DNA of 64,000 nucleotides from a bacterium (GCA_018660415.1 JABJKG010000006.1:62001-126000), one strand, 5' to 3'. Numbered from the stretch's first letter, positions 44,146 to 53,717 are shown. Notes: generated from the sequence alone by a model not told the origin. Numbers and translations are program-made.

Positions 44146-45705
44146 ATGAGGTTTAAGGATCTATTTTTCCCCTTAGCACTAGCATTATTGGTAACAGCAG
44201 GGATACAGTTTTTTTGGGGCGCTAAAGTTGAAGAGAAGGCTCAAACAGCAAGGCTGCATGAAATTGCTCATCAAGTTGATCCAGATTTAGTAGCGCTGAA
44301 TGCTCCAGATTATGAAGTTAATCTGAGTGATACCAAGTCGCAAGATTTTAGTGTCGTTTCAACAACCGTTGATACTGATTACGGAAGCTTTGTGTTTTCT
44401 ACCGAAGGTGCTGCAATTGAAAAAATTGACTTTACTCGTAAAGATCAAAAGAAGACTCAAGTTTTTGAAACATTTGAAGCGCGAGGACAAGAAGATCGTC
44501 TGTTCTTATTAGCGTTTAATGATGTGACTCCATATTATTATCATTTAGATGAACACAAAGAATTAGAAGATCGTATCATTTTAAGTTATACAGCACCGTT
44601 TACTGGCGGAACCGTAACAAAAGAATATACAGTATTTAGAGCGATCAATAAAATTGATCTAAAAGTTTCGATGGATATTGCAAAACCTCTTGAAAAAGAT
44701 GATAGAATTCGTACTCGTTTAATATTCCAGTCACCACGGGTACAGGCATTGAAAGATGATACTGTACGAGTTTTCTTTGAAGAGAGCGGTTCAATGAAAA
44801 CGTACACGAATGTTAAAGAGATAACTAACAAGCTTTTAACTGGTCCTATTTCATTGCTTGGTATGGATGACCGATACTTTGTGTATTCATTGGTGCAAGA
44901 CTCTGGTAATTTCTTCCAACGCGCATACTTTAGAGCTGTCTCGGATCAATCACTTCGTGCATACTTACAAAGTAAATGGATTACCAGTAGTGACTCATGG
45001 ACTACATCGTTTTACGTTGGCCCAAAACAAATAAGTGCGTTTTCTCTAGTTGATTCACGTCTTGATGATATATTAGACTATGGTTGGTTAAGTCCATTAT
45101 CAAAATTACTTCTCAAACTCCTTGGATGGTTGTTTGATTACGTAAAGAATTTTGGTTGGGCGATTATATTACTTACCATTTTATTGAAATTATTACTCTT
45201 GCCATTTACATGGCGTGCCGAACAAAAAATGAAGGGTGCTGCAAGTCAAAAAGACGAGCTTAATAGAAAGCTTGCTTACTTAAAAGAGCGTTATAAGGAT
45301 GATCCTGAGAAATTAGCACAAGAACGTACCGAGGCAATGCGTAAGCATGGAATGCCGGGACTTGGTAGTTGCTTGCCAATGTTGTTACAGTTCCCTATTT
45401 TCATTGCGTTAAATCGTGTTTTAACTAACTCTATTAGTTTGTATATGGCACCATTCTTATGGATTCCTAACTTGGCAGCCAAAGATCCTTATTATATCCT
45501 TCCGATCTTAGTTGTTATAGCAATCATATTGCACACACCAAGTACATCCAAGGATCCTAAGCAAGGACTTATGCCTTATGCAATGGCGTTATTCTTTGGT
45601 GCAATTACCATGCAATTATCTGCTGGATTAGTACTCTTTATTTTAACCAGTACGGTAACCGGAGTCGTGCAAGCATTTGTAGCAAAGTTGTTTAAAAAAG
45701 CATAA
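44146..45705 (+). CDS. yidC: Membrane protein insertase YidC
   Basis: YidC inserts and folds inner-membrane proteins, alone or with SecYEG. The 519-residue protein is of the Gram-negative type. An N-terminal helix (residues 6-22) is followed by a large periplasmic beta domain (to about residue 320) and the conserved C-terminal five-helix core. That core has F-G-W-A-I-I-L-L-T, the K-L-L-L-L-P-F pattern and P-M-L-L-Q-F-P-I-F-I-A-L. The periplasmic domain supports a diderm cell. It is followed by recR 15 bases later. Confidence 0.96.
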   Translation: MRFKDLFFPLALALLVTAGIQFFWGAKVEEKAQTARLHEIAHQVDPDLVALNAPDYEVNLSDTKSQDFSVVSTTVDTDYGSFVFSTEGAAIEKIDFTRKDQKKTQVFETFEARGQEDRLFLLAFNDVTPYYYHLDEHKELEDRIILSYTAPFTGGTVTKEYTVFRAINKIDLKVSMDIAKPLEKDDRIRTRLIFQSPRVQALKDDTVRVFFEESGSMKTYTNVKEITNKLLTGPISLLGMDDRYFVYSLVQDSGNFFQRAYFRAVSDQSLRAYLQSKWITSSDSWTTSFYVGPKQISAFSLVDSRLDDILDYGWLSPLSKLLLKLLGWLFDYVKNFGWAIILLTILLKLLLLPFTWRAEQKMKGAASQKDELNRKLAYLKERYKDDPEKLAQERTEAMRKHGMPGLGSCLPMLLQFPIFIALNRVLTNSISLYMAPFLWIPNLAAKDPYYILPILVVIAIILHTPSTSKDPKQGLMPYAMALFFGAITMQLSAGLVLFILTSTVTGVVQAFVAKLFKKA

Positions 45706-45720
45706 CTAAGTTGAGTTGCT

Positions 45721-46317
45721 ATGATTAACAAGATTCCGCCATTAAAACAAATGCTTAAGCAGTTGCAACAGGTTCCTTACCTTGCATCTAAAAATTTATA
45801 TCGTGTTTCATCGCACTTTCTTGATATGGATTTTCAGAAACTGGAGCAGTTTTGTAATGTGTTAATCGAAGCTAAACAAAAGCTAGAAAAATGTTCCATA
45901 TGTTGTGCCTGGAAAGAGAAGAAAGAAACTTGTCTTTTTTGTGCTGATACTAAACGAGATCAGGGCTTGGTTTGTGTTGTCGAGACTTGGCAAGACTTGC
46001 TAGCGATTGAAAAGACTGGTGGATACAAGGGTGTCTTTCATGTACTGGGAGGATCAATTTGTCCGTTGGATGGAATTGGTCCTGAACAACTTTCTATCGG
46101 TGTACTTGTTAAGCGAACACAACAAGATGTTAAAGAGATAATCCTAGCGCTCAATCAAACACCAGAGGGCGAAGCAACTTCGGCCTATATAGCACAAAAA
46201 TTATCATCAACAGTGACAGTTTCTTGCTTGGCGCAAGGACTTCCTGTTGGTGCGTCTTTAGAATACATGGATAGACTAACTGTGTATAAGGCAATTTCTG
46301 AGCGCCGACCATTTTAG
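45721..46317 (+). CDS. recR: Recombination mediator RecR
   Basis: RecR loads RecA in the RecFOR gap-repair pathway. The 198 residues include the N-terminal helix-hairpin-helix, the zinc finger with Cys 58, 61, 71 and 74, and a Toprim domain with V-V-E-T-W-Q-D and H-V-L-G-G-S-I-C-P-L-D-G-I-G-P. The end carries the expected L-A-Q-G-L-P-V-G and L-E-Y-M-D. All domains appear intact. Confidence 0.97.
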   Translation: MINKIPPLKQMLKQLQQVPYLASKNLYRVSSHFLDMDFQKLEQFCNVLIEAKQKLEKCSICCAWKEKKETCLFCADTKRDQGLVCVVETWQDLLAIEKTGGYKGVFHVLGGSICPLDGIGPEQLSIGVLVKRTQQDVKEIILALNQTPEGEATSAYIAQKLSSTVTVSCLAQGLPVGASLEYMDRLTVYKAISERRPF

Positions 46318-46379
46318 GCTTGATTTGTGAGCCATAAGCCTTATTATTAAATAATCAAAAATTAAGAGGATAAAAAACT

Positions 46380-47675
46380 ATGGTTAATCCATTATTGGAC
46401 TTAAAAAAAATATATATTGAACGGCGTGCGACTTTACTCAATACGGTTAAGAGTTTGCATTCAGAAAAAAAACAAGGAACTATTATTTTGTTTGCCGATT
46501 TTGAACGCGAACAAGAAATTTTTACACAAGAAAGTTCTTTTTATTATATGACTGGTGTTACAGAGCCAGGAAGTGTACTCGTTATGAACTGGGATGGTAA
46601 ATCAACTCTCTATGTTCCCAATACGGGTGGAACACGACAACAGTGGATTGAAGGTGCCCTTGATACCTCGGCAGAGTCAATTGAAGATGCTGGTGTGGAT
46701 GCTATTGAGTATTTGGGGGATAAGATTAAAGGATACGAGTTAGCACCATTTTTTTCAGAGTCGGATTATAAAAATATCATTGAGTTGTTAGAAAATAATA
46801 CTAAGGGGGGCTCTACTATTTTTTCTCTTAATCCGTCAACTCAAAATGGATATGTTGTGCAGCGTCATATTTTAGAACGACTTAATTCTTTTGTTCCTGC
46901 TTTGAAAGAAGCGATCTATGATATATCATCAATTTTAGCTGATATGCGTAGTAGAAAAAGTAACGAGGAAATTGATTTACTGTATAACGCTATTGATATT
47001 ACGAGCATGGGTCATGAAGCGGCGGCAAAAATGATTGCACCCAATCGTTCTGAAAGTGAAGTACATGCAACAGTCGAGTATGTTTTTACTGCAGCACAGG
47101 CACAACTAGCGTTTCCATCGATTGTTGGAAGTGGTAAGAATAGTACTGTTTTACATTATACTGCCAATAATCAGCCTTTAGAGAAAGATAGCTTAGTTGT
47201 AGTAGATTGTGGAGCGCGGTTCTATCATTACTGCGCCGATTTAACGCGAACTTATCCTGTGTCTGGTAAATTTACTTTGCGACAAAAAGAACTGTATCAA
47301 TTGGTTCTTGACTGCCAAGCATATATAGCTGAAATTGCAAAGCCGGGAATGTGGCTAAACAATAAAGATAAGCCGGAAGAATCTCTCAATCATTTAGCGC
47401 GAGAATTTTTTAAGAAGAAAGACTTAGATCAATATTTTGTGCATGGAATTGGTCATTACTTAGGGTTAGATACCCACGATGTTGGTGATTATTCAAAGCC
47501 ACTAGAAGAGGGTAATGTTATTACCATTGAGCCTGGCTTATACTTGCCTCAGGAAAACATTGGTATTCGCATTGAAGATAATTATTGGATAGTTAAGAGT
47601 GGTGCTGTTTGCTTGAGTGAGGCACTACCAAAGTCGGTTGATCAAATAGAAAATCTTACGAAGGAGACATTTTGA
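46380..47675 (+). CDS. Cytoplasmic Xaa-Pro aminopeptidase-like M24 peptidase
   Basis: This metallopeptidase (M24B, PepP/PepQ-like) removes residues before proline. The 431-residue protein has no signal peptide. The N-terminal creatinase-like domain (F-Y-Y-M-T-G-V-T-E-P) precedes the pita-bread catalytic domain. All five metal ligands are visible: Asp276, Asp287, the His of V-H-G-I-G-H, the Glu of T-I-E-P-G and the Glu of I-R-I-E-D. It is followed by a paralogue whose TTG start overlaps its stop by 4 bases. Confidence 0.93.
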   Translation: MVNPLLDLKKIYIERRATLLNTVKSLHSEKKQGTIILFADFEREQEIFTQESSFYYMTGVTEPGSVLVMNWDGKSTLYVPNTGGTRQQWIEGALDTSAESIEDAGVDAIEYLGDKIKGYELAPFFSESDYKNIIELLENNTKGGSTIFSLNPSTQNGYVVQRHILERLNSFVPALKEAIYDISSILADMRSRKSNEEIDLLYNAIDITSMGHEAAAKMIAPNRSESEVHATVEYVFTAAQAQLAFPSIVGSGKNSTVLHYTANNQPLEKDSLVVVDCGARFYHYCADLTRTYPVSGKFTLRQKELYQLVLDCQAYIAEIAKPGMWLNNKDKPEESLNHLAREFFKKKDLDQYFVHGIGHYLGLDTHDVGDYSKPLEEGNVITIEPGLYLPQENIGIRIEDNYWIVKSGAVCLSEALPKSVDQIENLTKETF

Positions 47676-49018
47676 ACAAGCTAGTTTTTGCATTAATATT
47701 TCCATCCATGCTTTTTGCTTATGAGAGCTCTATTTCCCTGCAAGAATATAAAGAACGAAGAACAGAGTTATGTCATAAGGTTCAACAAGAAGGTCGTGTT
47801 AAATCCGGTGTAATTGTTCTTATTGCTAACTTTGATGATGACGTTGATAGTCGCTATCCGATTGTCCAGGAAAGAAACTTTTACTATTATACCGGTGTTG
47901 AATTACCTGGAGCAGTTTTAGTACTAGAGTTTAGTGGAAAAACTACACTCTATATACAAAATAACAGCAGTGTGTACCAACATTTTACAGAGCATTGTTT
48001 TGATACTTCTAAGGCCTGCGCAGAGCGGATTGGTGTAGATGAAATCAAGTACTTGGGCGAAGACACAAACATTCGTTGTATGTCTCCGTTTGTTTCTGTG
48101 GGCGAGTATGGGAACTTTATTGTTTTTTTACAGAAACAAATTAATCAAGGCAAAAAGATTGTAACCGGTTATCCCCTAAAGAAAACTGGATATGTATTAC
48201 AAAAATGTTTGTTGAATCATTTATCAAAAAACTTTGTATATAATCTCGATCAAGCTATTGTTGATTGTTCCGATTTGATTATTTCAATGCGGCTTTGTAA
48301 GACTGACGGAGAAATTCAATGCATGCGACATGCTCACGAGATTTCCGAGCAAGCTCATAGGGCACTAGCACAAGCGGTTCTTCCTGGAAAAAACGAAGGT
48401 GATTTAGATGGTGTCTTTAGAACTGTTTGTAAGTTAGCAGGAACAGAGTTGTCATATCCTCCCATTATAGCGAGTGGTAAAAATGGAACCATCTTGCACT
48501 ACAATACTAATGATCAACCGTTAGTAGCAGGAGATTTAATTGTTGTTGATGCCGGATTACATGTCGATTATGGTTGTACGGATATTACACGTACTTATCC
48601 CGTGTCAGGAAGGTTTACTGCAAGGCAAAAAAAACTGTATCAATATGTGTTGGATTGTCAGACATATATAGCTAGCATTGCAAAGCCGGGTATGTATGTT
48701 AAAAATCCAAAACATCCAGATAAATGCTTAAATACATTAGCTCATAAATTTTTAGCCGAGTATGGCGTTGATCAATATTTTTCTCATAGCCTTGGTCATT
48801 ACTTAGGAACCGATGTTCATGATGTTGGTGACTATTCTCAGCCATTAGCGGTCGGGAACGTCTTTACTATTGAGCCAGGCGTTTATATTGCCGATGAAAG
48901 CGTTGGTATTCGTATTGAGGACAATTATCTTGTCACTGAGGATGGTGTTACTTGCTTAAGTGAGTCATTACCAAAATCTATTGAAGCTATAGAAGAGATG
49001 GTTTCAGTTAAAATCTAA
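47672..49018 (+). CDS. Exported M24 peptidase, paralogue of the upstream gene
   Basis: This 448-residue paralogue is similar throughout to the preceding peptidase but starts with a signal peptide (M-N-K-L-V-F-A-L-I-F-P-S-M-L-F-A). It is therefore probably periplasmic or secreted. The metal ligands are kept: V-V-D-A-G and C-T-D-I-T-R-T, the His of S-L-G-H, and the Glu of T-I-E-P-G and I-R-I-E-D. The TTG start lies in the overlap with the previous stop (ATTTTGAAC). The pair arose by tandem duplication followed by gain or loss of a signal sequence. Confidence 0.9.
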   Translation: MNKLVFALIFPSMLFAYESSISLQEYKERRTELCHKVQQEGRVKSGVIVLIANFDDDVDSRYPIVQERNFYYYTGVELPGAVLVLEFSGKTTLYIQNNSSVYQHFTEHCFDTSKACAERIGVDEIKYLGEDTNIRCMSPFVSVGEYGNFIVFLQKQINQGKKIVTGYPLKKTGYVLQKCLLNHLSKNFVYNLDQAIVDCSDLIISMRLCKTDGEIQCMRHAHEISEQAHRALAQAVLPGKNEGDLDGVFRTVCKLAGTELSYPPIIASGKNGTILHYNTNDQPLVAGDLIVVDAGLHVDYGCTDITRTYPVSGRFTARQKKLYQYVLDCQTYIASIAKPGMYVKNPKHPDKCLNTLAHKFLAEYGVDQYFSHSLGHYLGTDVHDVGDYSQPLAVGNVFTIEPGVYIADESVGIRIEDNYLVTEDGVTCLSESLPKSIEAIEEMVSVKI

Positions 49019-49037
49019 ATTAAGATTAAAGAATAGA

Positions 49038-49072
49038 AGAGCCACGATTTTTAAAATCGTGGCTCTTTTTTT
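49038..49072 (+). terminator. Rho-independent terminator
   Basis: AGAGCCACGATTTT pairs perfectly with AAAATCGTGGCTCT, followed by seven T. It ends the M24 pair and lies just before the end of the convergent nhaC-like gene. Confidence 0.9.
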
Positions 49073-49081
49073 ACAACGACT

Positions 49082-50677
49082 TTATTTTCTTGAACGTTGG
49101 TTCAATGCCAACAAACTAATAACACTTATAAGTATTCCAGTTCCTAAAGAAGTTCCAACCGAGATCCAATAGTTGCCACATGGAACGAATCCTGCAACTA
49201 AGAATGCAGCGCCAGTGCTAACCAACGCAATTGCTCCATAGGGTAGTTGGGTGTAGACATGGTCCATTACGTGGCTTCCAGAGCTTGTGGTCGCCATAAT
49301 AGTTGTTTCTGATATCGGTGAAATATGATCACCGGCAACAGATCCTGAGAACACGGCGCCAAGGCATGGGAACAGGAAACAAAGTCCATCAAGGTTGGTT
49401 GGTGTTTGTAGGTGTAATAGATCTATGAGGAATGGCACTGCAAACGGGGTCATGATTGCCATGGTTCCCCATGATGATCCTGTACAGGTTGCTATCAATG
49501 CTGATACAACAAAAAGTAAAAATGGTAAGAACTGTAGGCTAAAGTAGTTAATTAAAAGATGCGCGACATATTCACCCGTTTTTAGGTCTTCGCGTAAGAG
49601 CGCAGCAAATATACCCGCAAAAAATACCATAATGACCGCTAGGATCATAAGATGTATTCCTTTGTAAAAAATATGAGGGATCTGAGGTAATGATATTTTT
49701 CTATGAAAAAGGAACAGTGGAATAGAAAGTGCGAGTGTTATAATGCAGGAATAAAACAGTATCGGGAAAATTTCACTGTGCTGGAGTGCCTGGATCAGAG
49801 AGTATGGGCCACCAAGCATCCAAAATCCACCAGTATAGAGGATGCCGAATATTGTGGTACCTATAAGAGTGAAGATTGGAAATAAGAAATCGATTAAGCT
49901 GCTGTTATGAATATTGCCTTGATCATGTGATAAAACATGGAGTATTGGTGGTTTGCCACCAAACAGGTTGCCCGTTTCTTGGGCTACTTGTTCATGGTCA
50001 GCCATTGGGCCAAATGAAATTCTTCGGTTGATAACAAATATAGTAATAAAGATCATAACTAGAGAGTAAAAGATGTATGGAATACTTTTTATGTAAACAT
50101 AAAAAGGGTCGGCGATTATGATAGGGTTCTCGCTTGGATCTAATGAAATTCCAGAAAGTTCTATTTGTTTAATAATCCATGCTAGCCAGCTTGATACTGG
50201 GATAATCATAGCAAGAGGTGCTGTCATGGAATGGATAATGAACGCGAGTTTAACGCGTGGAATTTTAAATTTATCAGTAAGTGGATGCATAACATAGCCA
50301 ACAGTCAAACTATTAAGGTAGTCATCTAAAAAGAGAAGTATGGATAAAAATAGGGTTGATTGTTCGGCTTGTCGAGGTGTTTTGATGTGGTTGGATACTT
50401 TATCTCCAAACGCGGTTGCGGCCCCAGTAAAGCTGAGTAGTGATACCACGACACCCATTAAGAGCAAGAATGCGTATACATAGAGGTTGTCAATAGCGGT
50501 AATTGTATTGAAGGTATGATGTCCAATAATGGATACGGTGGCAAAAGGGTTGAAATTAGCTACCACTAATGCAGCGGTGAGAATACCAACAAAGAATGCG
50601 ATTATAATGTTTCTAGACCAAAGAGCAACAGCAAGAACGAGTAATGGGGGGATAGTAACGAGCCACGGATAGTACAT
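49082..50677 (-). CDS. nhaC: NhaC-family Na+/H+ antiporter
   Basis: This inner-membrane protein of 531 residues with about 12 helices would exchange sodium for protons. Typical NhaC features are the conserved acidic/Asp-rich helices (F-L-D-D-Y-L-N-S), G-S-S-W-G-T-M-A-I-M-T-P and G-D-H-I-S-P-I-S-E-T-T-I. It could equally exchange a metabolite such as malate-lactate or arginine-ornithine, as some family members do. It is a single gene; its promoter region faces rplM. Confidence 0.88.
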   Translation of the reverse strand: MYYPWLVTIPPLLVLAVALWSRNIIIAFFVGILTAALVVANFNPFATVSIIGHHTFNTITAIDNLYVYAFLLLMGVVVSLLSFTGAATAFGDKVSNHIKTPRQAEQSTLFLSILLFLDDYLNSLTVGYVMHPLTDKFKIPRVKLAFIIHSMTAPLAMIIPVSSWLAWIIKQIELSGISLDPSENPIIIADPFYVYIKSIPYIFYSLVMIFITIFVINRRISFGPMADHEQVAQETGNLFGGKPPILHVLSHDQGNIHNSSLIDFLFPIFTLIGTTIFGILYTGGFWMLGGPYSLIQALQHSEIFPILFYSCIITLALSIPLFLFHRKISLPQIPHIFYKGIHLMILAVIMVFFAGIFAALLREDLKTGEYVAHLLINYFSLQFLPFLLFVVSALIATCTGSSWGTMAIMTPFAVPFLIDLLHLQTPTNLDGLCFLFPCLGAVFSGSVAGDHISPISETTIMATTSSGSHVMDHVYTQLPYGAIALVSTGAAFLVAGFVPCGNYWISVGTSLGTGILISVISLLALNQRSRK

Positions 50678-51001
50678 GTGGGACCTTTATAAATTATTAT
50701 TCTAATAAGAGTAGCATATCTGAACATCAGATTAAGAATAAACGAAGTAGTGTAAAAATACGAAAAATGTAAGGTGGAGGAAAGAAATTATTTGCCCAGC
50801 CCGGGCTTTGATTTGATTTGAATATGAGTTGTGAGAAGAGGATTTCTTTGTATCATAATATATAACTCTAAAGAAAATGGCCTTTATTGTCAATCAACAT
50901 TGACGAAATCTGTTGTTATACTATACTATAATCATCCCGTTTTGTTTTATATTATCGAAAAATTTATTAAAAAATCATTGTTTTTCCAAAGGGTTAATTA
51001 C
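50678..51001. other. 324-base divergent intergenic region (nhaC/rplM)
   Basis: No gene is present. It holds the rplM promoter described at 50,900 and the upstream part of an in-frame extension of rplM (from 50,831) that has no good start and was not used. Confidence 0.5.
50900..50927 (+). promoter_or_regulatory. Promoter of rplM
   Basis: TTGACG at 50900-50905 and TATACT at 50922-50927 are 16 bases apart. A second TATAAT begins at 50927. The start codon follows 75 bases later. Confidence 0.6.
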
Positions 51002-51442
51002 ATGAGCAAGAAAGCTGGACCAGTTAGTTTCAATAAGGCATTTTATGTGAGTAAAGAGACACATACTCCTAAATGGCACGTTATTGATGCTGAAGGCAAA
51101 ATTCTAGGTAGGTTGGCAACAGAGGTTGTAGAAACCCTACGCGGGAAAGATAAAGCATTTTACACTCCTCACGCTGATTCAGGGGATTATGTAGTTGTTA
51201 TTAATGCTGACAAGATTAAGCTTACAGGTAACAAAATGACTGATAAGGTCTATTTGAGCTACAGTGGCTGGATGGGTGGTCAAAAATCAAGATCACCACA
51301 GGATATTATAGAAAAACACCCTACAGCACTTTTAGAAAGAGCTGTTAAAGGAATGTTGCCTAATAACCGACTTTCTCGACAAATCATTAAAAAGTTAAAA
51401 GTATATACTGGATCTAAGCATCCTCATATTGCTCAAGTCTAG
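51002..51442 (+). CDS. rplM: 50S ribosomal protein L13
   Basis: L13 is an early assembly protein of the large subunit. I use ATG 51002 with AAGGG upstream, giving 146 residues, the usual length. Core motifs are W-H-V-I-D-A-E-G-K-I-L-G-R-L-A-T, Y-T-P-H-A-D-S-G-D-Y-V-V-V-I-N-A and G-M-L-P-N-N-R-L. The gene normally paired with it, rpsI (S9), is not next to it; a terminator and two exported proteins follow. Confidence 0.96.
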   Translation: MSKKAGPVSFNKAFYVSKETHTPKWHVIDAEGKILGRLATEVVETLRGKDKAFYTPHADSGDYVVVINADKIKLTGNKMTDKVYLSYSGWMGGQKSRSPQDIIEKHPTALLERAVKGMLPNNRLSRQIIKKLKVYTGSKHPHIAQV

Positions 51443-51462
51443 TTCTTACTGAACAAACTTCC

Positions 51463-51492
51463 AAAAAGGCGCGATAATATCGCGCCTTTTTT
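51463..51492 (+). terminator. Rho-independent terminator after rplM
   Basis: GGCGCGATA pairs with TATCGCGCC around a single base, flanked by an A run before and six T after. It can act in both directions. Confidence 0.88.
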
Positions 51493-51620
51493 GCGTCTAT
51501 TACACCTTTAGATGAGCTTTTTTGTTGAATTTGCACACAGCAGGTGTAATACTCTTGATTTTTCTGCCAACAATTGATTACAATTAGAAATAATAGATTG
51601 TTGATTAAAGGAAAAATAAA

Positions 51621-51947
51621 ATGAAGAAATTGTTATTATTTTCACTGACTGTTTTAACGGTTTCTCTTTCATATGCCGCTCAACGTCGGTCAAATATTTC
51701 TGAGGGTGCGGTTACCAAAGGACTTCGCGGGACTCGTCAATTGGTTCTTATTTGTAAGGATACTAAGACAGGTAGGAATTTTAATATCACAGCTCCTATA
51801 GTTGGAATAGCTGACAGGCAAGAGCATCAACGACTTTGTACTGCATTTGGCGGTGATTTTGTGAGTATATCTGCTGCTAGTGCAAAGTATACCCCTGTAT
51901 TTAGTGGTGGCTACGGTACTTATCTCCAAAAAAAGGTTCTTAAGTAG
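51621..51947 (+). CDS. Small exported protein of unknown function
   Basis: I do not recognise this 108-residue protein. It has a signal peptide (M-K-K-L-L-L-F-S-L-T-V-L-T-V-S-L-S-Y-A-A). The mature part has two Cys about 35 apart (L-I-C-K-D and R-L-C-T-A-F-G-G) that could form a disulfide, in a beta-rich context (Q-L-V-L, F-N-I-T-A-P-I-V-G). AAAGGAA precedes the ATG. It is the first of two small exported genes. Confidence 0.72.
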   Translation: MKKLLLFSLTVLTVSLSYAAQRRSNISEGAVTKGLRGTRQLVLICKDTKTGRNFNITAPIVGIADRQEHQRLCTAFGGDFVSISAASAKYTPVFSGGYGTYLQKKVLK

Positions 51948-51973
51948 ATATATCTAAAAAAAAGGAAAAGAAG

Positions 51974-52360
51974 ATGAAAAAGTATATGTTAATAGTATTA
52001 GTAGGTTTGATGGGAGCTTCACAGCTTAAGGCTGGAGATTGGCTACGTTCTTACTTGGGCAATGATAAGCAGGAGCGTATTGAGGAGTTACAGAAGCAGG
52101 TAGATGAATTACAGGCAGGATTAGGTGCCGCTTTGCAGCAAGTTGGCGGAGGTAAAGAGATGCGTGAATTTAACGACATAATTCAAAACTTAGGTACAGC
52201 GATGCTCGATAAGCAAGCACGTATGTTGTTCATTGCTAGAATGAGTAAACCAGTTGCGGGTGTTCCTGTTCGTCGAGTTCTTGAAGTTTACCGGGAAATG
52301 GTACCTCAAATAGAGGCTGGTGTAGAGCGAGTATTAAGACAGCGTGGAGTTATCAAGTAA
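51974..52360 (+). CDS. Small exported coiled-coil protein
   Basis: I do not recognise this 128-residue protein. A signal peptide ends near L-K-A-G. The next segment is a short coiled coil (E-R-I-E-E-L-Q-K-Q-V-D-E-L-Q), and the rest is helical with a basic end. It lies 26 bases after its neighbour, with AAAGGAAAAG before the start, and a terminator follows. Confidence 0.72.
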   Translation: MKKYMLIVLVGLMGASQLKAGDWLRSYLGNDKQERIEELQKQVDELQAGLGAALQQVGGGKEMREFNDIIQNLGTAMLDKQARMLFIARMSKPVAGVPVRRVLEVYREMVPQIEAGVERVLRQRGVIK

Positions 52361-52385
52361 TAGACCTGGTCTAATATAAAAATAT

Positions 52386-52419
52386 GGGCGTTGGAGTTAA
52401 TCCAGCGCCCTTTATCTTT
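52386..52419 (+). terminator. Terminator after the two small exported genes
   Basis: GGGCGTTGGA pairs with TCCAGCGCCC (one G-T) across a 5-base loop and is followed by TTTATCTTT. Confidence 0.7.
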
Positions 52420-52440
52420 GCTAATCTATTTTCTTAAACC

Positions 52441-53565
52441 CTACCTGAAAAAAGCCATTATTGAGCTGAATTGGATTCCCACCAGGCTCATGATGTCCTT
52501 GAGAGAGAGGACGACAAATAGGCCTAATACACTGAACCATGATACATAGTGGATGGCAATACGTACTTTTTCAGGCAATGGGCGACGAATTATGGCCTCT
52601 ATGGTGTTAAAGAGAATTTGTCCGCCATCGGTAATAGGAACAGGAATCATGTTTAGGAAGGCCAAATTTATGCTTATAAAGGCTAGTAGGATGAGGAACA
52701 TTTTATATCCCATGCGCGCGCCCATGATCATTTGAGCGATAATCATGATTGGGCCAGCTATTTCACCCTGTGATTTGCGGCTCAGGATAGACTTAAATGA
52801 GCTTGCAACCTGAGCGAAGCATTTCCACATTTCATCCCAACCACGTCTAATACTTTGAAATAGTCCTTGTGGAGGGAGGGATTCCATGATAAACATAGCC
52901 CCAATTTGTCCTTTTTGGTTCAAGGGAACCGATATGACCTTTTCTTCTCCGTTGCGCTCTACGGTTAGCTTGACTGTTTGATCGGTATGAGCTCGGAGGA
53001 ACTTGATAACGTCGTTCATAGTGTTGAGCTTAGTTTCGCTGTTTCCAGCAACAATTTTATCGGCTTTTTGTAGGCCAGCCTTGAATCCTGCTGATCCAGG
53101 CATAAACTCTGCGATAACGTTTGGCTGGGTGTATTTTGGGTTAATCATAGGTGATTTTGGCATTCCGACTAGAAAGAGGAAGCTGAAAAAGACAAACCCG
53201 AGGATGAAATTGAAAAATATACCGCCAAGCATAACAATGAGTTTCTGCCAATAGGGCGTGTCAGAGAAGTATTTGCCAGGGATATTCATTTTGGCGATCA
53301 TTTCAGGATCTTTTTCATCAGGGTCATGGGAGTCAATGATTTCAACATAACCACCGAGTGGAAGTGCTGAAAGTTGGAAGGTTGTATCACCAATTTTTTT
53401 GGTTATTATACTGGGTCCCATTCCAATGGAAAAAGAGGGAGCTTTGATGTTAAATAATTTTGCAAATAAAAAATGGCCGAATTCATGAAATCCAATCACA
53501 AATCCTATACCAAAAATACCCACCACTAAAAAAAATGCGCTTTGAATAAGTGCTGTGCCAGCCAT
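52441..53565 (-). CDS. rseP: Site-2 intramembrane zinc protease (RseP-like)
   Basis: This M50 metalloprotease cleaves membrane-embedded substrates, such as anti-sigma factors or signal-peptide remnants. The 374 residues have the zinc motif H-E-F-G-H (27-31) in the first helix, a single PDZ domain in the middle (about 145-225), and the second metal motif N-M-I-P-V-P-I-T-D-G-G near residue 310. It is shorter than E. coli RseP, which has two PDZ domains. The substrate here is unknown. Confidence 0.94.
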   Translation of the reverse strand: MAGTALIQSAFFLVVGIFGIGFVIGFHEFGHFLFAKLFNIKAPSFSIGMGPSIITKKIGDTTFQLSALPLGGYVEIIDSHDPDEKDPEMIAKMNIPGKYFSDTPYWQKLIVMLGGIFFNFILGFVFFSFLFLVGMPKSPMINPKYTQPNVIAEFMPGSAGFKAGLQKADKIVAGNSETKLNTMNDVIKFLRAHTDQTVKLTVERNGEEKVISVPLNQKGQIGAMFIMESLPPQGLFQSIRRGWDEMWKCFAQVASSFKSILSRKSQGEIAGPIMIIAQMIMGARMGYKMFLILLAFISINLAFLNMIPVPITDGGQILFNTIEAIIRRPLPEKVRIAIHYVSWFSVLGLFVVLSLKDIMSLVGIQFSSIMAFFR

Positions 53566-53689
53566 GCATGCTCCTATTAGAATAAATAAACAATTGAATT
53601 TTACATCGAGGACTTAGAATACCATTCCTATTTAATAAAGTCCATTTCACACAAGTATTACCACATGTCGTTTTTTGTAGAATCATTAC

Positions 53690-53717
53690 TTGAAAAAAAT
53701 ACTAAAAAATGTACACT
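53690..53717 (+). promoter_or_regulatory. Candidate promoter of the str operon
   Basis: TTGAAA and TACACT are 16 bases apart, about 100 bases before rpsL. A perfect TATAAT at 53786-53791 nearer the gene, without a good -35, is an alternative. Confidence 0.4.

Noticed and set aside
50831-51001. N-terminal extension of L13
   Set aside because: It covers the likely promoter and has no similarity to L13; the ATG at 51,002 gives the family's normal length.
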